IMG/VR virus record: IMGVR_UViG_3300033388_005222
Coordinates: 1-44,720 of that record
Source: a virus
Direction: 5' to 3' (one strand)
Length of the DNA: 44,720 nucleotides
Position numbers and translations under genes: made by a program. Numbering within the stretch: position 1 is the stretch's first letter; every line of letters starts with the position of its first letter. Below the pieces are notes generated by a model that ran no database searches, was not told the origin of the DNA, and worked only from the letters and a program-made list of their open reading frames with translations. Shown one piece after another: positions 1-7,430 of this stretch.

Positions 1-114
1 GTCTGCTCTGTATGTGGCTTGCAACGATGCGGACTGCTTCCAAGGGGCTGCAAAAAGCTCAAAAAAAGAAGCCGTAGAGGCCGCCGAAAAGCTTTTAGGC
101 CGTAAATTTGAGAG
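1..114. repeat. Left copy of 114-bp terminal direct repeat
   Basis: Bases 1-114 are identical to 44607-44720. The small gene beginning at 44290 reads without interruption through this repeat into its stop codon at 125-127, so the two ends join in the molecule. This is either assembler overlap of a circular or permuted genome, or a short physical terminal repeat; the sequence alone does not decide. Confidence 0.95.
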
Positions 115-127
115 AGTGCCAAAATGA
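2..127 (+). CDS. 3' part of junction-spanning small protein (RPEDF family)
   Basis: This is the end of the gene that starts at 44290; the frame begins at base 2 and stops with TGA at 125-127. The visible part reads SALYVACNDADCF and then a lysine- and glutamate-rich tail ending FERVPK. Two cysteines in the segment spanning the junction (CPVC, upstream at the right end) and two here could form a zinc knuckle. The stop overlaps the next ATG (ATGA), suggesting translational coupling. Function unknown. Confidence 0.75.
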   Translation, partial: SALYVACNDADCFQGAAKSSKKEAVEAAEKLLGRKFERVPK

Positions 128-657
128 AATCCCCAAGACGCTGGAAACGCCCTGAAGACTTCACCCTGCAAGAGGGTGTTTTTTACAATCTCTTGCAAAA
201 GGTAGAAGGTGGCCTAGCCCGGGAGCTGCCTCATAATTATAGCTGGTATCCGGGGGATGCCCAATTCCATTCAGGGGAGCAAGCCGTAGAAATGGTGGAA
301 GTTTTGGGCTTTGTTGAAGCTGACGGCACAAGCCCCGCCGAAGACTTCACTTTTTTGCAGGCCCCGGAGCTGAGCCCAAAAACCCGAGAGGAACCCCCGC
401 AGCCCCTGAGCATGTCAACCAAGATATTTTTCACTATGCTGTGCTGCTGCACTTTCTCTTGCGCTTATCTGGGAGTAGCTTTTATACACTCCCAGAGCAT
501 AAAAATTGCACAGACCTCGCAAGAACTCAAAGAAACCACCCGCAGCCTTGACGAGTGCCGCCGAGAGACGACCTTTGGCCGATGGGTTGCCCGAACTATC
601 TGTGAAGATAAAAACCCCGTGGCGGCCTGTACAAGGGCCGGGTACTTGGAGCCGTGA
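124..657 (+). CDS. RPEDF-family protein with C-terminal membrane anchor, unknown function
   Basis: This is a 177-aa protein. The N-terminus (W-K-RPEDF-x2-QEG, about residues 7-19) matches the N-termini of the two genes immediately upstream (43979 and 44290, across the contig junction), so it is the third member of a tandem family. Unlike the other two it carries a hydrophobic, cysteine-rich segment at about residues 98-120 followed by a polar, possibly coiled stretch, which suggests a single-pass membrane protein. The start overlaps the upstream stop (ATGA) and the end overlaps the next start. No known domain is recognised. Confidence 0.75.
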   Translation: MKSPRRWKRPEDFTLQEGVFYNLLQKVEGGLARELPHNYSWYPGDAQFHSGEQAVEMVEVLGFVEADGTSPAEDFTFLQAPELSPKTREEPPQPLSMSTKIFFTMLCCCTFSCAYLGVAFIHSQSIKIAQTSQELKETTRSLDECRRETTFGRWVARTICEDKNPVAACTRAGYLEP

Positions 658-869
658 TGCTTACTCAATCCCAAGCCCACAACGCCCTAATGCGGGAGGT
701 GGTAAGAAGCGCAGCCTATACTACAGGAGGTCACCGGGCATGGCTTCGGGCCGTAGCAGGCAACCTGCCACCCCGGGGCGTGCAAAAGCACCTTGAAGTC
801 GTGGCCGAAATGCAGCCCCTGAAATACCGCAAGCATCTTCTACGGCAGATTATTGGAGAGTTGAAATGA
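654..869 (+). CDS. Small hypothetical protein (71 aa)
   Basis: This is a short basic, probably helical protein with no recognised family. It begins ATG ATG, overlapping the upstream stop, and ends overlapping the next start at 866, so it belongs to the tightly coupled plus-strand cluster. A longer reading frame in another phase (506-796) crosses two coupled junctions and is disfavoured. Confidence 0.6.
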   Translation: MMLTQSQAHNALMREVVRSAAYTTGGHRAWLRAVAGNLPPRGVQKHLEVVAEMQPLKYRKHLLRQIIGELK

Positions 870-1165
870 TTAATATCTTGCGAATGCCCATAACCGGCAA
901 CTTCCCCCCGAATACCGGATGCATGAAGCCCCGATTCCCGAAAAGGCGCACCCGGCGGGGCCCGGTTTCGGTGCCATATTTGGACCTAGACCCCGGAACA
1001 TACTTGATAACATTCGTCAAAGAGTCGGGGGCCAAACGGACGTACAAGCTAAAAACTTGGATAAGCCCTTTCGGTTGGGCCTATGAGCTTAATGCAGTGA
1101 AACCACAGCCGGACGGAAAACCCACACCACAACTTGTAAATGATTTGCTGCGGGAGCTGAAATGA
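866..1165 (+). CDS. Hypothetical protein (99 aa)
   Basis: This 99-aa protein has a basic N-terminal third (RFPKRRTRRGP near residue 24-34) followed by alternating hydrophobic residues suggestive of a small beta domain (DPGTYLITFV, RTYKLKTW). No family is recognised. It overlaps neighbours by 4 nt at both ends, supporting translation as part of the operon. Confidence 0.65.
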   Translation: MINILRMPITGNFPPNTGCMKPRFPKRRTRRGPVSVPYLDLDPGTYLITFVKESGAKRTYKLKTWISPFGWAYELNAVKPQPDGKPTPQLVNDLLRELK

Positions 1166-1341
1166 TTTCAGAAAAGGCGCTAGAGGCCCTAGAAGAGCAC
1201 GGGCTAGAGGTGCAAGGCCCCCGCTATGTTAGTCCCGCAGATAGGGTTTTCATAACACGCCATGGTGAAATGGTGAAGATAACGCACTTTCACAGGGTAG
1301 AGGCTTTTCTACTGAGCCTCCCGCCCAAAGGACAAAATTAA
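1162..1341 (+). CDS. Small hypothetical protein (59 aa)
   Basis: ATG at 1162 overlaps the stop of the previous gene (ATGA) and the frame stays open for 59 codons to TAA at 1339-1341, one base before the next ATG. The protein starts MISEKALEALEEHGLEV, probably helical, and continues with a short beta-like part (DRVFITRHGEMVKI). Coupling at both ends is the main support. Function unknown. Confidence 0.65.
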   Translation: MISEKALEALEEHGLEVQGPRYVSPADRVFITRHGEMVKITHFHRVEAFLLSLPPKGQN

Positions 1342-1342
1342 G

Positions 1343-1795
1343 ATGAGCTTTTTAGAGTATCTCGCCCCCCACATCGGTTTTTTAATCTTGGGCATCCTAA
1401 TAGGCTTTAGATTAGGCTTTGGTGACAGCATCCCACAACCCCCGCCCTGTGGCACCTATGCGCAGCTCTTAGAGGTCTCGAAAATCACGCCCCAAGAGTA
1501 TCTTGATGGCAAGAGGCCTCACGATGTGATTTTGACTCATGCACAATGTGACCTCCTGCACGCCCCAGAGGGCTTTGTACACTCCACAGGAGGCACCTAC
1601 AAAGACGCAAGGGGCAATAGTTGGGCCAAAGTGGATGATAAGTGGGTAACGGTTAGCCCTCCACCTTATGATACTTTCGCGGTCTCCCTTAGCCCCGGGA
1701 CTTTCTTTTCCCGGCGGGTTTCGGGGTACTTGCTAACCTGTAACTTAACTGAAGACTCGCGGGCTATGTATTGCACCTATGGGGCTAAGAAATGA
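1343..1795 (+). CDS. Membrane-anchored hypothetical protein (150 aa)
   Basis: Residues about 8-28 form a single hydrophobic helix (IGFLILGILIGFRLGFG), followed by a proline-rich linker and a roughly 110-residue hydrophilic domain with several cysteines. This could be a signal anchor placing the domain in the periplasm. No known domain is recognised. It overlaps the next gene by 4 nt. Confidence 0.65.
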   Translation: MSFLEYLAPHIGFLILGILIGFRLGFGDSIPQPPPCGTYAQLLEVSKITPQEYLDGKRPHDVILTHAQCDLLHAPEGFVHSTGGTYKDARGNSWAKVDDKWVTVSPPPYDTFAVSLSPGTFFSRRVSGYLLTCNLTEDSRAMYCTYGAKK

Positions 1796-2043
1796 GAGTC
1801 TTAATAGAGGGTATTGGCACCTTTGACAGCATGTTTAAAGCCCGAAACTGCCCTCTGGTCTCGGGTTTTGTGTTGGGGCATAATGGCCGGGGTCGTGAAA
1901 TAGTGCTCACTCGTGCTATGGTGCAGTGTAGTGGTCTGAGCCCTAGCTTTATCGTCTATGCAGTCTCGAAGGCCTCCGGGAGCCTGCACAGGGTCGCAGA
2001 AGCCCCGGAGCCGCAGCTAGAATTTAACTTCAAAAAGGATTGA
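1792..2043 (+). CDS. Small hypothetical protein (83 aa)
   Basis: This is an 83-aa protein of unrecognised family that ends in a charged tail (LEFNFKKD). The start overlaps the upstream stop by 4 nt. An AAGGAT-type site in its last codons serves the next gene, which starts four bases downstream. Confidence 0.6.
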   Translation: MRVLIEGIGTFDSMFKARNCPLVSGFVLGHNGRGREIVLTRAMVQCSGLSPSFIVYAVSKASGSLHRVAEAPEPQLEFNFKKD

Positions 2044-2047
2044 GAGA

Positions 2048-2281
2048 ATGAAAACCCGAGATATTCACGGCAATGAAGAGCACACCCAAAACATAACCCC
2101 AGAGGCAATCCAGAAGGCCTTTGCAGACCCCAAGGTTAAAGATATTCAGGTTTATAAGGGGGCGGCGCCCACGACGAAGTTAGGTGTAAAAATTGCAAGA
2201 GAGAGAGCCCGGAAGCTAAACAAGAGCCTGAAACGCAAGGCCCACAGCCGAGCTAAAGCCGCACAGCGCCTGCACAAATAG
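2048..2281 (+). CDS. Small basic hypothetical protein, last gene of plus-strand block
   Basis: This 77-aa protein has an acidic/polar N-terminal half and a strongly basic C-terminal half rich in Lys and Arg (residues about 52-77), suggesting nucleic-acid contact. No family is recognised. It is preceded by an AAGGAT-like ribosome site. Its last 29 bases overlap the 3' end of the convergent amidase gene, marking the meeting point of the early and late blocks. No intrinsic terminator is evident between them. Confidence 0.65.
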   Translation: MKTRDIHGNEEHTQNITPEAIQKAFADPKVKDIQVYKGAAPTTKLGVKIARERARKLNKSLKRKAHSRAKAAQRLHK

Positions 2282-2807
2282 CGAGATTTGACAAGACCTT
2301 TAGCTTTACATCAAATAGAGAGACCAAATCCCCGACATTAGAACCAAAGCCCAGCTCTATGAGGGCGGTGGGCTGCCTAAACGCAGATAAAACCGCGTGT
2401 GAATCCCCCCACAGCTCGGGCGTTGCCCATCGGGCCCCGTCATAGCGTTTCAAGGGTGATGGCATAGCCGATGATATACTCTCACAGATTGATTTCATAG
2501 CTCGGTTGCCCGGGTAGGCCAGGCAAAGAGCCCCGTGCCAAGACCGATTGGCACTTGAGTTGACGTGTAGACTAAAAACGTGTGTTGCACCCCCTGAGTC
2601 TGCGATAGCGGCCCGCTCCGCAAAGCTTAGTGTTTTGTCATCAGAGCGGATTAAAAACGTCTCCACGCCGCAGGCTTCGGACATTTCCTGCAACAAGAGC
2701 CCACGCTCTAGCACATAATCTTTTTCCAACACGTCTCCAACGTCGCAGCCGTGGTTCGTGCCACCGTGGCCAAGGTCAAAAGCTAGGACTACTTTGGGGG
2801 TGCTCAT
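2253..2807 (-). CDS. N-acetylmuramoyl-L-alanine amidase endolysin (Amidase_3-like)
   Basis: This 184-aa protein likely cleaves the MurNAc-L-Ala bond of peptidoglycan as the phage endolysin. The N-terminus has the Amidase_3 zinc motif (AFDLGHGG), later SLHVNSS contains the second conserved histidine, and IELGFGSN near the C-terminus matches the catalytic-glutamate motif of the family. The start at 2807 is chosen because its ATG overlaps the upstream stop (ATGA). A 47-residue extension to 2948 lies wholly inside the neighbouring gene and has no motif. There is no signal peptide, so release probably depends on a holin. It is the last gene of the late operon. Confidence 0.85.
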   Translation of the reverse strand: MSTPKVVLAFDLGHGGTNHGCDVGDVLEKDYVLERGLLLQEMSEACGVETFLIRSDDKTLSFAERAAIADSGGATHVFSLHVNSSANRSWHGALCLAYPGNRAMKSICESISSAMPSPLKRYDGARWATPELWGDSHAVLSAFRQPTALIELGFGSNVGDLVSLFDVKLKVLSNLAICAGAVRL

Positions 2808-3343
2808 TTCGCAAGCTCCGCAGATGAGGCCCCACCGATACGCACACCGGCGTAGTTTGCTTTCCGGCGTAAAGTGCGCAAAAGGCCCTTGAAGCCTAGC
2901 CACCGGCGCACAAAAAAGCCCGGGTCTTTGGGTTGGTACATCGGCCAAGACACGGCCAGCACGTCGCTATAGAGGCAATCAAACCACTTGCGGCACCGGT
3001 CATGGTTTTTTAGCACGCGGTCTTGTATGCAATTAGGGACGGGTTGCCCGATGGCCCCCGCCTTGAGCATTTCATAACCCCCATCGTGAAGAGCAGAGGC
3101 TAGCAGGTTCCGCATATCGTCAAAGGTCGGGCCCGACGGGTCAAAGAGCATACCCTTATGTAGGGTCAAGACACCTTCGGGGCTGATAGAGGCTCCCAAG
3201 GTGCCTACGAGGTGAATCGGGCGCAACTCGGTCGGAAACTCGAAGTCTTTTGTAACACGGTACTTGCCCTTGCCTTTTGTGCCGTTAACCTTTTCAAAGT
3301 GCAGGCCATGCACCACAAAAGAGTTTTCTAAATCGTAGTGCAT
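2804..3343 (-). CDS. DUF1353-family protein in lysis region
   Basis: This 179-aa protein has a central motif (DPSGPTFDDMRNLLASALHDGGYEM) that resembles the DUF1353 signature in which a D-x-S/A-x-P stretch is followed by a conserved ALHD. This family is common beside phage lysis and tail genes; its biochemical role is unproven. I prefer ATG at 3343, with GGGAG five bases upstream, over an in-frame GTG at 3349. It overlaps the amidase start by 4 nt. Confidence 0.7.
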   Translation of the reverse strand: MHYDLENSFVVHGLHFEKVNGTKGKGKYRVTKDFEFPTELRPIHLVGTLGASISPEGVLTLHKGMLFDPSGPTFDDMRNLLASALHDGGYEMLKAGAIGQPVPNCIQDRVLKNHDRCRKWFDCLYSDVLAVSWPMYQPKDPGFFVRRWLGFKGLLRTLRRKANYAGVRIGGASSAELAK

Positions 3344-3456
3344 AACCACTCCCAGAGCCTTCTCAAGAGACTTTTGCGGTAGGTCAAACTATAGTTGCTG
3401 CGGTATTTCTTCGGAGCTACCAGCAGAGCCCGGCGCCCGGAGCCCTTGCCATTCAT
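3328..3456 (-). CDS. Tiny basic protein (42 aa)
   Basis: ATG at 3456 overlaps the stop of the upstream holin-like gene (ATGA) and reads 42 codons to TAG at 3330-3328, running 16 nt into the next gene. The product is very basic (MNGKGSGRRALLVAPKK, then a tail ending LRRLWEWL). It fills what would otherwise be a 109-bp gap in a densely packed operon, which favours it being real. Function unknown. Confidence 0.5.
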   Translation of the reverse strand: MNGKGSGRRALLVAPKKYRSNYSLTYRKSLLRRLWEWLCTTI

Positions 3457-3701
3457 TTGGGGATTCTACGCAGAATCTCTTTTATGTCCGAGTTCTGCTC
3501 ATCTAACCGCCCGTGGATATTCTCAAGAGCTTGCCCGAAAAGTTCTTTTTGCGCGTCGATTCGGGCGTGTAAGGCCTTGTGTTCAGCGTCGGCAAGCTCT
3601 TTATTCATGGCCCGCCGGGGGGAGAATACGGCGCCAAGCCCCCCGCCCCCCAAAAGAATAGCCATAGCTCCGGCTATATTCGTTAGAAGGTCTGATTCCA
3701 T
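3453..3701 (-). CDS. Putative holin / small membrane protein with coiled coil
   Basis: This 82-aa protein has a short N-terminal periplasmic-type stretch, one hydrophobic glycine-rich segment (residues about 8-27, IAGAMAILLGGGGLGAVF), a basic boundary (SPRRA) and a long charged helix predicted as coiled coil. This resembles single-span phage holins or antiholins (class III/DUF-type) beside endolysins. The start at 3701 gives MESDLL; an extension to 3776 enters the upstream gene. It lies directly upstream of the DUF1353 protein and amidase. The holin role is inferred from topology and position only. Confidence 0.6.
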   Translation of the reverse strand: MESDLLTNIAGAMAILLGGGGLGAVFSPRRAMNKELADAEHKALHARIDAQKELFGQALENIHGRLDEQNSDIKEILRRIPK

Positions 3702-3705
3702 TGGA

Positions 3706-4281
3706 TTACTCCACCTGGTCAAGGGCCTGGATAACGAGCCCGTTTTCAACGTCTTGCAAAAAAGTGGCTGAATCATTCACGACTTTGACCACGACAATAG
3801 AATAATAGGCAGCCCCCTCTTTTCGGATAGCCACGGCCCTTGGGGCCTCCCCGGGGGGTATGCCGTGCACTAGAGTCAGATATTCAATCCAACATTGCCC
3901 GGCCTGCCAGAGCACAGGGCGCCTTTTTAGGGGCTCCGGGTAGGTCTCCGCAGTGGAGACATGCCTATTGCCTGCGAGGTATTGAGCCGCCCGTGCTTCA
4001 GCTGTGGCGGTTTTTTGCTCTGTGCCATCGGCCATAGAGCCCTTTTCGTAACGGATAACCCGATAGGTTAAAATCCCTCCGGGCAAGGTCTCGGGGTGGG
4101 TGTAGCCCACGCATTCAACGGCCTTCGCAACACCTCCTGTGATAGTCCCTAGCTCCACTTCTGGGAGCTTTTTGGTGTAAATCATATCCCCGACGTTGGC
4201 CGCCGAAACCATGAGAGCTATTGAGGGGATAGAGAAACCTGCGAGAATGAGCAGAGCGCCCTTGAGGGTGAGTGTTTTCAT
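3706..4281 (-). CDS. Exported or membrane-anchored hypothetical protein
   Basis: This 191-aa protein starts MKTLTLKGALLILAGF, with two lysines and then a hydrophobic run to about residue 28, typical of a Sec signal or signal anchor. The rest is a soluble domain with two cysteines (near residues 57 and 129) that could form a disulphide in the periplasm. No known domain is recognised. It lies between the exported virion-region protein at 4284 and the holin candidate. It could be a spanin-like or superinfection protein, but nothing in the sequence shows this. Confidence 0.6.
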   Translation of the reverse strand: MKTLTLKGALLILAGFSIPSIALMVSAANVGDMIYTKKLPEVELGTITGGVAKAVECVGYTHPETLPGGILTYRVIRYEKGSMADGTEQKTATAEARAAQYLAGNRHVSTAETYPEPLKRRPVLWQAGQCWIEYLTLVHGIPPGEAPRAVAIRKEGAAYYSIVVVKVVNDSATFLQDVENGLVIQALDQVE

Positions 4282-4283
4282 AA

Positions 4284-5303
4284 TTATCTCCCGAGATTCC
4301 AGCCGGTTTCCTGTTGGAGGGTGATATTGTTCGTGGTCGTGCTCTTCACATAGAGCCGGACCTCATCAGTTGTGCTCATAAAAAACTTACAGTGGATACC
4401 GTCCGCCCCCCAATCCGTGCCTGTCATTGTTCTATACGTCTTGCACCCATACCCAGTTTCAAGGTGTCCCCCGTTAGCGTAAGCAACAAACTCAATGATA
4501 TCGTTGTTCTGAGCCTTGAAATGTAGCATTCCTGAGAACAAGTACAGGCCGTAAGCTGCCCCCGCATCGGGCGTGAGGCCGCCGTCGCTTACGGTGTAAT
4601 TGTTAGTGAGAGCCACTATTTCATCTATATTCGCGTCTGTGACTTCCTCCCAGACACCGGGGGTTACGCCACTCATATCAATCACGATATCCGCGCTTGC
4701 GTAGACCCCGCCCCCGGTGGATTTCATATCCCCATCCATCAATGGCCACCAGCCGGTGTTACCGACGCCGCTCTTTTTAGTATAGAATGTCGGAATGCCG
4801 CCGCCGCCATCTAAGCGAATATAGGCAGAGCCAACGGTCGCAGTCTTGGACCCCTCGGGCGTGCCTGTGCCGGAGTAAATGCAGGCTGTTACCGTGCCTA
4901 GCCGCCCATTTGCGTTATCTGTCCAGCAGTATCCGGTATCTTTTCCGCTCCAAAATTCATCACCCGCCCCAACCCAGACGCCATTTGAGTTCGCTCCGCC
5001 GTCTCCGCTGGCGTTGATTGAATTAACGTTTACGTCATACTCCGTTGCTTTCGCCAGATTGTAGAAATGGACGGAACTCCCCGTGAGCCACAAGCAAGAC
5101 CCCTCTGTTCCCACTTCGTTCTGGATGCAGAAAACACCGTCTTCCGGGTTGGTCATCTTGCCCCATGGCGTCCCATCGACAGGGAAAGTAGCAGCGCCCC
5201 CGCCGCCCGAGCTATAGCTGTAATCCAGACCCCCGGGAAAATTGGCCTGCACCGCAAAGGGAGTTAAAAAAAGAAGTACTGCAAATAGAATATAAGGTCT
5301 CAT
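4284..5303 (-). CDS. Secreted beta-rich protein of tail-fibre region
   Basis: This 339-aa protein starts at ATG 5303, overlapping the previous stop (ATGA). Residues 1-20 (MRPYILFAVLLFLTPFAVQA) are a textbook Sec signal peptide with a VQA cleavage site. The mature part is rich in Gly, Thr, Tyr and Trp with several cysteines, consistent with beta-structure as in fibre or surface proteins. A signal peptide is unexpected for a virion component, since virions assemble in the cytoplasm. It may therefore act at the cell surface. No named family is recognised. Confidence 0.65.
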   Translation of the reverse strand: MRPYILFAVLLFLTPFAVQANFPGGLDYSYSSGGGGAATFPVDGTPWGKMTNPEDGVFCIQNEVGTEGSCLWLTGSSVHFYNLAKATEYDVNVNSINASGDGGANSNGVWVGAGDEFWSGKDTGYCWTDNANGRLGTVTACIYSGTGTPEGSKTATVGSAYIRLDGGGGIPTFYTKKSGVGNTGWWPLMDGDMKSTGGGVYASADIVIDMSGVTPGVWEEVTDANIDEIVALTNNYTVSDGGLTPDAGAAYGLYLFSGMLHFKAQNNDIIEFVAYANGGHLETGYGCKTYRTMTGTDWGADGIHCKFFMSTTDEVRLYVKSTTTNNITLQQETGWNLGR

Positions 5304-5830
5304 AGCCCCGCCTGCACCGTGTAAACGTCGATAATATCCCCGGCAGCCCCACCCGTGCTCCAAAATCGAAACCTCATATCAGGGGCTTCGACCGTGTAAA
5401 TCACTTGCCAGACCTCGACCGTTGCTGATGTGGTGTCCCATTCGGGGGTTAGATTGGTCATCACCATGGCAGGCAGAGAGGCCGTGCCCCCTTGCTGAAT
5501 ACCCCAAGGGCCGGTTGCGGCGTTGGTAGTCGAGCCATCAACTTCCATAAAGACCTTGGTTGCCGTCGATTTCGTAAACTTGATAATCAGAGTGACCTTT
5601 TTAAGGCCCCGGGCGTTAATCGTGAAAGATGCACACCCAGGGTCTGCGAGCAACTCGAAGCCCGCAGAGCAGGCCACGTTAATGGGCTCTGCATCAAGGG
5701 CTTTTTCAGTGCCTGAGTTGTCCTGAGTGCGGGAGATTTGGGCACTATAGAGGGGGCTGGTGCCTTGGGCGTGGCTCAGGGCGGGCAAGAGAAAGAGGAA
5801 AGCAAGGGACAGATAAAAAGATTTAAACAT
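5300..5830 (-). CDS. Secreted protein, probable beta-sandwich
   Basis: This 176-aa protein starts MFKSFYLSLAFLFLLPALSHA, a clear Sec signal with S-H-A cleavage site, followed by a roughly 155-residue beta-rich domain with two cysteines in the mature N-terminal half (ACSAGF, DPGCASF). It lies immediately downstream of the beta-propeller fibre and is coupled to the second secreted protein at 4284. The pair may work together outside the cytoplasm; function unknown. Confidence 0.65.
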   Translation of the reverse strand: MFKSFYLSLAFLFLLPALSHAQGTSPLYSAQISRTQDNSGTEKALDAEPINVACSAGFELLADPGCASFTINARGLKKVTLIIKFTKSTATKVFMEVDGSTTNAATGPWGIQQGGTASLPAMVMTNLTPEWDTTSATVEVWQVIYTVEAPDMRFRFWSTGGAAGDIIDVYTVQAGL

Positions 5831-5833
5831 GTT

Positions 5834-6880
5834 TTAGCTCCTTAAAGATGAATGGATTTCGCCGTTATCCCCGACGAATAGAATTACACCGGCCCCAAAG
5901 GATGCGGCGTTTTTGGCGTAATCGTAGGTAATGGAGGTGTCTCTAAAATCCACCCCATCTCGGGAAGTAGTCATAATGGGGTGTGTCATGGGATTTCCGG
6001 GGCAAGCGAAAAAATCCCCCGTCCACAGAATACAATGTATAGAGGGGGCGGCACCCCCCGGGGTGTAGGCAAGGGCCCATGTAGCCCCCGCGTCCTCCGA
6101 TATATAAATACTAGAGGTAATGACGAACAGCCAAACCCCCGCCCCATACTCCACGTCGGTTATAGTTACGGGGCCTAAGCCACTTACACCGGGGGACCAA
6201 GTAACCCCTGTTGGGGACGTGATAACGGTGCCCAAGTCCCCAACGGTAACGAAAGAGGTCAGGTCAGTGGCGCAAGCTGTTAAGTCATCAGAAGTCCCGC
6301 TCGTTCTAGTTGTCCATGCAGCACCATCGGGAGAGGTGATAACGGTACCAGAGCCCCCCACGGCTACCAATAGGGACCCATTGTGGGCTATGTCTTCAAG
6401 GGCATTTCCCGTGCCGCTCGTTTCTGCATTCCAAGTAACGCCAGTGGGGGACGTAAGAACAACGCCGCCCGAGCCCACCACCACGAATTGAGCCCCATCC
6501 CACACCGAGCCTTTTAAGTCTGTGGCAACTCCGCTTGTTCTGGCAGTCCAAACTTTGGTTTGTCGGTCAGAGGTCCAAATAAGCCCCCCAGCACCTACGG
6601 CTACCCAAGTATCCACCCCGTCAAAAACCGAATCGTAGACGATAGCGGTGGATGGCGTGGTTTCTAAATTCAAGTTGCTGGCAATGGCTGCCACCATAAG
6701 GGCTACACCCCCATCTAGGTGAGTAATCCACTCCTGGGTTAGCTTAAAAAGCCAATTCATATAGGCCGAAGAGACGGGTTTTTCCTCATTAGTCCAGCCT
6801 AGAGCTTTCTTTGCTGCATTGGGCTCCGTGTTATTGGCCCCACCTGTATTCCAAAGGGGTAATTTATCAGGTCTGCTCAT
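5834..6880 (-). CDS. Tail fibre with beta-propeller-like repeats
   Basis: This is a 348-aa protein. The first ~50 residues (MSRPDKLPLWNTGG...) resemble the baseplate-attachment N-terminus of many phage fibre proteins. From about residue 80 it has at least five repeats of roughly 38-42 residues with the pattern V-x-VG-x2-G-x-V-x-TS-x2-G-x-x-W, a WD40/BNR- or Ycf48-like propeller blade pattern. Such folds bind glycans or surface ligands, so this is the best candidate receptor-binding protein. It sits directly after the gpI-like baseplate gene, the usual fibre position. Confidence 0.75.
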   Translation of the reverse strand: MSRPDKLPLWNTGGANNTEPNAAKKALGWTNEEKPVSSAYMNWLFKLTQEWITHLDGGVALMVAAIASNLNLETTPSTAIVYDSVFDGVDTWVAVGAGGLIWTSDRQTKVWTARTSGVATDLKGSVWDGAQFVVVGSGGVVLTSPTGVTWNAETSGTGNALEDIAHNGSLLVAVGGSGTVITSPDGAAWTTRTSGTSDDLTACATDLTSFVTVGDLGTVITSPTGVTWSPGVSGLGPVTITDVEYGAGVWLFVITSSIYISEDAGATWALAYTPGGAAPSIHCILWTGDFFACPGNPMTHPIMTTSRDGVDFRDTSITYDYAKNAASFGAGVILFVGDNGEIHSSLRS

Positions 6881-6881
6881 T

Positions 6882-7430
6882 TTAGGCCGTAGTCCCTAGC
6901 CCGCTCGAATCATCAAAGCCGACCGTTGAAGAGTCAAAAGCAAAGGGGGTTGCTGCCGGGGTCCAGGTTACGAGTCCCCGAACTCCGGCAAGCTTCGCCT
7001 TTTTTATGATTTCAGCTATAGAGGCCCCCGCACTCTGGGTGCCCTGCATATAAACATTGAAGGCCGCCGGGAATTCTTCGGAAAGCACAAGAGAGACCCC
7101 TACATCTTTTAGGGTCTCTAGCACCGTTAGAACATCAAGCGCCGTGCCTGAAGACCTGAGCACAGTAATTTGGGCTTGTAGCCACTTGCGGTACTCTGCA
7201 TCTGTGCGGCCTAGTCTCTCCACTTGCAGGATGCGGCCTAGCACGTCTAATTGAGCCCCAACGGCGGCGTCGGGTAGCCTCAAGGTGAGCAAGTCCCAGA
7301 GCATATCCTCAAGGGCTTGTATCTCAACCAAAAAGGCAGAGATTAGGGCCGTAGTCTTGGCCTTACCTTTGAGTTGCTGCAACAAAAAGGCAACGCCGCT
7401 TGCAGCATGGTTGGATACGTAACTAAGCAT
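6882..7430 (-). CDS. Baseplate protein, gpI / Mu gp48-like (DUF2612-like)
   Basis: This is a 182-aa protein. The segment LPDAAVGAQLDVLGRILQVERLG followed by D-x-E-Y-R-x-W-L-x-A-Q-I and RSSGT matches the DUF2612/gpI-like proteins that close the baseplate wedge and connect fibres. The start overlaps the gpJ stop (TAATG), and the fibre gene follows. The role as periphery of the baseplate follows from family and gene order. Confidence 0.75.
   Translation of the reverse strand: MLSYVSNHAASGVAFLLQQLKGKAKTTALISAFLVEIQALEDMLWDLLTLRLPDAAVGAQLDVLGRILQVERLGRTDAEYRKWLQAQITVLRSSGTALDVLTVLETLKDVGVSLVLSEEFPAAFNVYMQGTQSAGASIAEIIKKAKLAGVRGLVTWTPAATPFAFDSSTVGFDDSSGLGTTA

Noticed and set aside
4787-5267. Plus-strand frames opposite the secreted protein
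   Set aside because: Arginine- and serine-rich frames without ribosome sites; the minus-strand gene has a signal peptide and coupled start.
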